DNA of 64,000 nt. Origin: Solea solea. Taxonomy: Eukaryota > Chordata > Actinopteri > Pleuronectiformes > Soleidae. The position numbers and the translations under genes are program-made. Below the pieces are notes generated by a model. The model worked only from the letters and a program-made list of their open reading frames with translations. It did no database searches and was not told where the DNA came from. The stretch is from assembly GCF_958295425.1 (NCBI RefSeq), contig NC_081138.1, forward strand, positions 9,350,302-9,414,301, written 5' to 3'. Shown here piece after piece: positions 58,025 to 64,000 of the stretch (positions are counted from its first letter, which is position 1; each line of letters starts with the position of its first letter).

Positions 58025-58330
58025 CTCACTGATACCCTGTCTGTAACTCGCTCCTCACTGCCATCTGTCCATATTCAGGGTCGCAATATTTAGCGGGATG
58101 CACAGATTTGATTGGCTTTTAGTGGCATCACGTAGGATGGCTTAACTCGAATGCAATTGGTCAGTGGATTTCCTGATTCGCTCAACCAGTACCGTAAAGT
58201 CTAGAGAAGCTGCGCCGGTCAAAATAGAAGCATCCCGTAAACATTTAAAATACTTAAATAATTTATTCACTGTAGGTCCAGGTCCATATAGGACGGCGTC
58301 TGGGTCCGGACTTGGACCGCGGTCCGCCTG
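58025..58330. other. No recognised feature
   Basis: Unique-looking sequence between the minisatellite and the MITE. The short plus frame at 58164 runs into the MITE. Confidence 0.45.
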
Positions 58331-58777
58331 TTATGGCTCTACTCGCCTCGCCACGCCACGCCATGGCATGGTTTAAGTAGCATTTCCACAAGCATCGTAC
58401 CTGCTACCAGGTACTATTTTTAGTACCTGCTCCAGCAAGATTCCAAGCGTGCTTAAGTAGGTACTATGTGATGATTGGTCAGACTGCCAGCCGCTGACTG
58501 GCCAGAGTTCCGTCACAGGAAGAGACCTCCCACACACAAATCAAGCCAAACAGCGCCGTTCGCCGCAGTGTAAAGTCACTAGTCACTCGTGTGTGTGTGC
58601 GTGTGTCTGTGTATGTGCGTCGTGTATAAAACAAAGTCACCGCAGCTTCACTCAGCCGTGCAGTGATGACTCCGCCCACGTTAAGTATGTAGTTTTTTGT
58701 AGTGGAGATGCAACCTAATCATGCCGTGTCGTGCCATGCCGAGGCGAGGCAAGTAGAGCCGGTGGAAATGCGCCATT
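58331..58777 (+). mobile_element. Foldback MITE, most complete copy
   Basis: The left part GGCTCTACTCGCCTCGCCAC...TTTAAGTAGCATTTCCA is the inverse of the right part TGGAGATGCAACCTAAT...GCGAGGCAAGTAGAGCCGGT and ...GCGCCATTA. The interior contains GTACCTGCTACCAGGTAC, TGATTGGTCAGACTGCCAGC and GTGATGACTCCGCCCACGTT. The same family is found in the hacd3 intron and in slc24a1. Confidence 0.8.
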
Positions 58778-59559
58778 AGTGACCTCTGCTCTAAACCAAT
58801 AGAATCAGTCTCCAAATGCATGTAAATCACCCCATTAGGCATGTCTAAAGGACGCAAATGTGTATGACGCAATTTGATGGACATTCGCCCCTCTCCAATC
58901 AGAACGATCTAATGTCGCTCTGGAATGACCAATCGGGCCGGGAATAATCCCCAAAGCATGCTAGGAAGCGTAGTTTTGGTTTTGTTCCAGTGGAAATTTG
59001 TTGTTTTGATAAACAGCAAAGGTAAGACAACATTTCTGGTTGCATTTCTTGAAAGTGAGTTGTTGTTTTGCTCTTATTTTGCGGCTGGATCTGTGAATCT
59101 TAGTCGTAGAGTGATATAAATGGAGTCTGTGGAGTCTCTGTCGTCCAGCAGATGTGTGTGTTTTTTTGTGCACATGAACACGATGATTCTCCGGTGCCGC
59201 TTTTTGATGTTTACATTGTTACAGTGTTTTCGGCTCCTTCTGGTTTGATCAATTGGTGTTTAAACTGTGATTGGTGAATATAAGAATGTTTTTATGAGCT
59301 TTTAACCGACATTTCTGTGGGTATGCAGCACGTCTTTGTTTATTTAAGTTTAGTAAAGAGTACAGTACAGCTACAGTAACATTTTCACCCAAGTGACCTG
59401 AATTCCGCACTGTAAGAATAACATGTCTTATGTGCAGCGGCAGCGAGCTGGGTGTGAGAAGAATGCCCAGGGACCATCTGCAAAGTGCGTCGCTGAAAAC
59501 GCAAGCTGGACAAAAAAAATCAATAGGTTCACTGCTCTTAACTGTAGTGTTCAAAAAAC
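58778..59559. other. Intergenic or intronic DNA, nothing recognised
   Basis: Several overlapping 60-70 codon frames on both strands, none with a domain. Confidence 0.5.
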
Positions 59560-59890
59560 TACTTCGGAAATTTACTATGGTCACACTACATCTATTATTT
59601 TGGACAATAAATGCTTTTGAACAATTTCGGTCAATTTGAATTTGAAGATTTAAAGACACCAAAATCACCTCACACAAAGATGACCTTCGCATGGTCACAC
59701 TACACCTCTTATTTTGGACCAAAAATGTTTTCGGACAATTTTGATGAATTTTTATTTCAAATAATTTTCAATAACTCTGCTAATGTACATTGTAGAGTCA
59801 CCAAAATTGTTTAAAAACATCCAAAACAAGAGGTGTAATGTGACCATGCTATATCTTTGTGTGAGGTGATTTTAGTGACTGCAATGTACA
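59560..59890. repeat. 'Tgtgaccatgg' tandem-repeat family, copy block 1
   Basis: Units contain TCTTTGTGTGAGGTGATTTT (or its inverse), GGTCACACTACA, TTTTGGAC(C/A)AAAAATG and ACAATGTACATTGTAGAG-like segments. Both orientations occur. The same words recur at 61610-61760 and 63540-63890. Confidence 0.7.
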
Positions 59891-60043
59891 GTAGCGAGGG
59901 CCTCCCTGTCAACATACTATACCTGCTAAATGTGGAAAAGCTGACTCTGCCTATTTATAATGTACTTTTATTGAATCTAATGCTGCCAAAATCACTCCAC
60001 ACATTGAGGGTCTCTGCAACCGCCATGCTCTATCATGCAGGGT

Positions 60044-60075
60044 AAGCCTCTCTCTCTCTCTCTCTCTCTCTCTAT
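60044..60075. repeat. (TC)n microsatellite
   Basis: An uninterrupted TC run after GTAAGCC. Confidence 0.95.
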
Positions 60076-60369
60076 CCCTGGCTGGCCCTCTTTTGTGGCT
60101 TGCTCTAGTCTTTTCCTCTTTAGGCCTGCGGAGAGCTGTTGAGTTCTGGCCAGGTGCACTTATTGAGGGCCTTATTGAAAGGTGGATAAATTTGACGCTC
60201 TTCACTTTGCTGTCTCTTGCTGTGATGCTTGCTTTGCTTTCACATGCTATAACTAGCGCAGGCTGCGGCCATGTTTCATATACCTTTAGCACCACATGTC
60301 CTGTGCCTTACACACACTGACTTTGTAAATATTTACTTTAATAAATCTACAGTTGTGTAAAAGTGTTTC

Positions 60370-60718
60370 CTGATTGCTTATTTTTTCAGCATGTTTGTCA
60401 CACTTAAATGTTTCAGGTTGGGCCGCAACAACTGCAATCAAGCATTTGCGATAACTTGCAATGAGTCTTTTACAGCGCTGTGGAGGAATTTTGGCCCACT
60501 CATCTTTGCAGAATTGTTGTAATTCAGCCACATTAGAGGGCGTTCGGGCATGAACCGCCTTTTTAAGGTCATGCCACAGCATCTCAATAGGATTCAGGTC
60601 AGGACTTTGACTAGGCCACTCCAAAGTCTTCATTTTGTTTTTCTTTAGCCCTTCAGAAGTGGACTTGCTAGTGTGCTTCGGATCATTGTCCTGCTGCAGA
60701 CCCTAAGTTGGCTTTAGC
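60370..60718 (-). pseudogene. Tc1-like transposase C-terminal part
   Basis: The minus strand reads LQQDNDPKHTSKSTSEGLKK then MKTLEWPSQSPDLNPIEMLW, HDLKKAVHARTPSNVAELQQ and RCKRLIASYRKCLIAVVAA. The second catalytic Asp (QDNDPKHT) and the final Glu (LNPIE) of the DDE triad are present. The first Asp lies in the deleted part. A stop codon just before LQQDND breaks the frame. Confidence 0.93.
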
Positions 60719-60829
60719 CTGAGGTCACGAACAGATGACCGCACATGGATTTTTTGGTAGACAGCAAAATTCCTAAATATAATAATATAATAATATATAT
60801 ATATATATATATAATATAATGTTGGCATG

Positions 60830-60995
60830 GCAAGGTTGCCCACTGTTCCATGTTTTCTCCATTTATGAATAATGGCCCTCACGTGGTTCTCTGGAGTCCC
60901 AGAGCTTTAGAAAGGTCTTTGTAACCTTTTCTAGACCGATAGATGTCAATTACTTTGTTTCTCATTTGTTCCTGAATTGCTTTAGATCGTGGCAT
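60830..60995 (-). pseudogene. Tc1-like transposase N-terminal helix-turn-helix, frameshifted
   Basis: From ATG at 60995 (minus strand): MPRSKAIQEQMRNKVIDIYR then SRKGYKDLSKALGLQRTT. A one-base deletion in the RTTVRAI codons then creates TGA. The following IIHKWRKHGTVGNLAMP codons are in the other frame. This is the paired-type DNA-binding domain. Confidence 0.92.
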
Positions 60996-61609
60996 GATGT
61001 CTTCCTTTTTTGAGATCTTTTGGCCGACTTCACTTTGTCTGTCAGGTTCTATTTAAGTCGTCTCTTGATTCAATAGGTCTGGCAGTAATCAGGCCTGGGT
61101 GTGGCAAGTCAAATTTTCCAAAAGATTTGACTAACCACAGTGACCTGAAGATTTTACAAGGGGCAATTACTTTTTCACATGGGGCCATGTAGGTTTGGAT
61201 AGTTTTTTCCCCATAATAAATAAAATCATCACTTAAAAACTGCATTTTGTGTTAACTTGGATTGTATTTGTCTAATATTTAAATTTGTTTGATGATCTGA
61301 AACATTTAAGTGTGACAAACATGCTAAAAAATAAGAAATCAGGAAGGGGGCAAACACTTTTTCACACCACTGTATTTCAGACTGTATACCACTATGTACC
61401 AAACTGATTTTCCATGTGCCACTTGCAGCAGCAGTCATTTCTCAAAGTGGAAATTCTATGGACCCCCAGGTGTTTTTGAGAGGTTACAGCAATCCTAGCA
61501 AAAGAGGGATAATTGTGTTGTCTTACATTCCCATTCATTAAAATCATGCTGTAAGGTTACCTGTAACTATTGACCTGTTACCTATAATTTTGCTATTATC
61601 AAATGCATT

Positions 61610-61760
61610 GACAAAACCATTATCATTCTATAAAAGTATTTTTGTCCAAAATAAAAATGTTTAGTGTGACCATGGTAAGTACATCTTTGTGTGAGGTGAT
61701 TTTGGTGACTCAATGTACAGTAGCAAAGTTATTGTAAATTATTTGTTAGAGCCATTCTTT
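61610..61760. repeat. 'Tgtgaccatgg' repeat family, copy block 2
   Basis: TTTTGTCCAAAATAAAAATG, TAGTGTGACCATGGTAAGTA, CATCTTTGTGTGAGGTGATT and CAATGTACAGTAGCAAAGTT, one unit of the array seen at the right edge of the window. Confidence 0.75.
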
Positions 61761-61925
61761 TGGCTTATCGGTTCTGTGGGGTGCAGGAAATTGCTAAATA
61801 GAATAGCAGGTAATTACTCAGCAGGTGTGCTGCTTACTGAGGAAGCACACAGTTTTTGATCGGCATCGGTGTTGTCATTTTGGAATAGCAAAAATGTGAG
61901 CCATTTGTTTGGCAGTTGCATTTAA

Positions 61926-63335
61926 AGGGGACATATTATACCTTATTTCCCCCATTAACATAGTTCCCTGGTGTCCTAATGAACATGTCAGTGACATGCC
62001 TTGGTCAAAAAACCATAAGGATGAAGCACAATAGCAGTTCAATAACCCTGCTAAACCCGCCCCTTTCAGAACGCTCGGTTTTCGTGCATGGTCCCTTTAT
62101 ATGCAAATGAGACACAGGCAAACACACACCCACTTCTTCCAGGGGGTTTCTGATTTGTCCTCTTTACAGCGCTCACTCGCTCAGCTGCTTCTCGTCTCCC
62201 CCTCCCTCCACTAGTTCTCTGACAATATCAACATGGCAGCATGCGCAGAAAACAGCGAGAGTGCCGTCACAGGAAGAGACGTCCTACATAAGGATCGAGC
62301 CGAACATTGCCGAACTGTAAATCAGTTAAAAACACTTAGGGACAGCACAGCTGATCGCCAGCAGCGCGCGGTGAGCTGAATAAACTGGCGCTGTATCAGA
62401 CCGGTGACTGTATGCTCCGGAGCTGGCGATCAGTTTAGGCAGCTTGCCGCTCGCCGCTGGCGATCGGCGGTGGCGATCAGCTGTGCTGTCCCTAAGTATC
62501 CATGTGTCGGAGGTCTGTTCCTGTGACGGCACTCACACATACAGCGCCAGTTTAGGCAGCTCACTGTTCGCCGCTGGCGATCAGCGGTGCTGTCTTTTTA
62601 ACTGATTTTCACAGAGAGTGCAGCACCGCTGCACAGAGAGTGCAGCACCGCTGATCGCTACCGCTGATCGCTACCGCTGATCGCCAGTGGCGAGCGGCAT
62701 AAACGGCCGCTGTATTTGACTGTATCAGACTGAGTCTGTGCTCCGGTCATGGAGGAGGTACTGAACAAATATTTTTAATTAGGACGTGTCAGAATGGTCA
62801 GTTATGAGCTCCATTTGACCTTTTCTTAAAAATGTGTGTGTTTGTACGTCGGTGAAATACGTTCGCTGACTAAATACGGCGACCACTGGCCACAGTCTGA
62901 TGCGAAGTGGTGCGAACACACGTTTGCTGACTTTATCCGGAACATTAGCTTCATATATAAAATCCTCTGAGGCTGGAAGTTTGTGTAAAACACTGTGCTC
63001 CACTGTGCAGCCACCAACAGCACACTTGTCCCTCCGCGTTGACATCATACCGCTCTTCCTCCCTCGCCTGCACTCTCGCAGGGTGGAGCTAAGGTGGAGC
63101 TCTCGAAGTAAACTTACTGGTGGGCGGTAACATTCGCGGTGAAATGCGCATGCTGCCGTCATAAGCGCAGGGAATTCAACATCGAGTGTTTTATCGCCTA
63201 TACTTACACTAAGGTGGACCACGAAAACATGACGGAGTATTCTTTTTCCACACTTTGGTGACTGGTAGGGCCTCCAGAGTCCCAAATATAAGTATTAAAA
63301 TGGTTAAAAAGTTCATTTTGCATAATATGTCCCCT
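61926..63335 (-). mobile_element. Kolobok-like TTAA transposon with a THAP exon, copy 2 (inverted)
   Basis: TTAA at 61922-61925 and 63336-63339 flank the same ends as copy 1 in reverse order (AGGGGACATATTATACC left; ...GCATAATATGTCCCCT right). The THAP start is on the minus strand near 63040 (DKCAVGGCTVEHSVLHKLPA), with VCSHHFASDC again in an offset frame. The 1410-bp copy holds a longer palindromic cluster of CGCTGATCGC units at 62340-62715. High similarity to 50252-51521 over the whole length indicates a recent common source. Confidence 0.88.
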
Positions 63336-63539
63336 TTAAGTTACAGAGTTTATGTTAGTGTCAGCACAGTTTGGCGGAGGTCACTTATTTGTCAAGAGCG
63401 CAAAACCATGAATAAATGTTGTGACTGCATACAACGCTCACATTTCTTCATTCATTCATTGGACCCCGAAGACGACGCGTCAACTACAACCAAGTACCAG
63501 TTTAGCAGCCCCTCAGTGGCTTAGGTTAGTTTTGTCACT

Positions 63540-64000
63540 ATATTATTTGAAATAAAAACATTTTTTTGTCCAAAATAAGAGCTGTAGTATGACCATGGGA
63601 AGGTCATCTTTGCTTGTGTTGATTTTGGTGACTCTACAATGTACAGTAGCAAAGTTATTGAACATTATTTGAAATAAAAATTCATCAAAATTGTCCAAAA
63701 GCATTTTTTTTGTCCAAACTAAGAGCTGTAGTGTGACCATGGTATGGTCATCTTTGTGTAAGGTGATTTTGGTGACTCTACAATGTACAGTAGCAAAGTT
63801 ATTATAAATGATTTAAAATAAAAATTTACCAAAATTGTTTAAAAGCATTTATTGTGTGACCATGGTAGGTACATCTTTGTCCGAGGTGGATTTTGTAACA
63901 TTACAGTTAAGAGCAGTGAACATATTGATTTTTTTTGTCGAGCTTGTGCTTTCAGCGATGCCCTTTGCAGATGGTACCTGGGCATTCGCCTCACATCCGT
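63540..64000. repeat. 'Tgtgaccatgg' repeat family, tandem block at right edge
   Basis: TTTGTCCAAA(A/C)TAAGAGCTGTAG, then GACCATGG...GGTCATCTTTG, GATTTTGGTGACTCTACAAT, GTACAGTAGCAAAGTTATT and AAATAAAAATT repeats at about 63566 and 63709 (about 143 bp), with a third decayed unit to about 63900. The final 100 bases (GCTTTCAGCGATGCCCTTTG, ATGGTACCTGGGCATTC) resemble the inverse of 59440-59520, so the larger block seems duplicated in inverted orientation. Confidence 0.75.

Larger units (their letters stand above)
60350..61372 (-). mobile_element. Internally deleted Tc1/mariner transposon
   Basis: TA at 60348-60349 and 61373-61374 flank ends CAGTTGTGTAAAAGTGTTT and, inward from the right, CAGTGGTGTGAAAAAGTGTTT. 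Long inverted repeats contain TGATTGCTTATTTTTTCAGC and TGTTTGTCACACTTAAATGT. The transposase is on the minus strand in two pieces: the N-terminus from ATG 60995 and the C-terminus at 60718-60370. The middle is replaced by AT-rich sequence with (TA)n near 60790-60815. Confidence 0.95.

Noticed and set aside
57786..58029. Repetitive 78- and 71-codon frames on opposite strands
   Set aside because: Both result from a 30-bp minisatellite that lacks stops in either direction.

Overview
This window reads as teleost fish nuclear DNA. The evidence is intron-containing vertebrate exons, several fish-typical transposon lineages (L2/CR1-type LINEs, Tc1, hAT, TTAA-target elements), a tRNA-derived SINE with a LINE-type tail, and no prokaryotic gene organisation. 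Nothing in the sequence lets me name the species. Layout: positions 1-15341 are about 108 tandem copies of a 141-bp satellite (called A here) with higher-order structure. Nearly every monomer carries a perfect or near-perfect AGGTCA-A-AGGTCA direct repeat, the DR1 nuclear-receptor consensus. From 15342 to about 20860 satellite A alternates with an unrelated 176-bp satellite (B). The A-to-B junction occurs three times in nearly identical form, so composite A+B blocks were themselves amplified. A 5'-truncated LINE sits inside satellite B with a 5-bp target duplication and forms a 375-codon chimeric open frame. From 20.9 to 42 kb the window is gene-poor and repeat-rich: a frameshifted KMT5A/SET8-like SET-domain pseudogene and a C2H2-like finger exon (both minus strand), TTAA-target elements, a SINE, a piggyBac-like candidate, an L1 ORF1 remnant, L2 fragments, and a hAT element with a perfect 8-bp target duplication. 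From 42 to 57 kb lies the genic part, all on the minus strand. It contains the last eight coding exons (293 codons) of hacd3 (3-hydroxyacyl-CoA dehydratase 3, formerly ptplad1) at 51923-56501, all with consensus splice sites and matching phases. Downstream of it, at 42938-43790, is a broken NCKX-type Na/Ca-K exchanger, best called an slc24a1 pseudogene. Order and orientation match the HACD3-(INTS14)-SLC24A1 block I recall from human chromosome 15q22, so this is probably conserved synteny. Between them are a LINE with an open endonuclease ORF but most of its reverse transcriptase deleted, a solo LTR with a 4-bp target duplication, and a THAP-bearing TTAA element. From 57 to 64 kb are a 30-bp minisatellite, a foldback MITE also seen in hacd3 and slc24a1, an internally deleted Tc1 element, a second inverted copy of the THAP-bearing TTAA element, and a roughly 143-bp tandem repeat at the right edge. 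The only apparently functional host gene is hacd3, whose 5' exons were not found here. No unknown multigene system is evident. The most unusual signals are the dense DR1 satellite, the composite A/B satellite amplification, and the paired THAP-TTAA elements.
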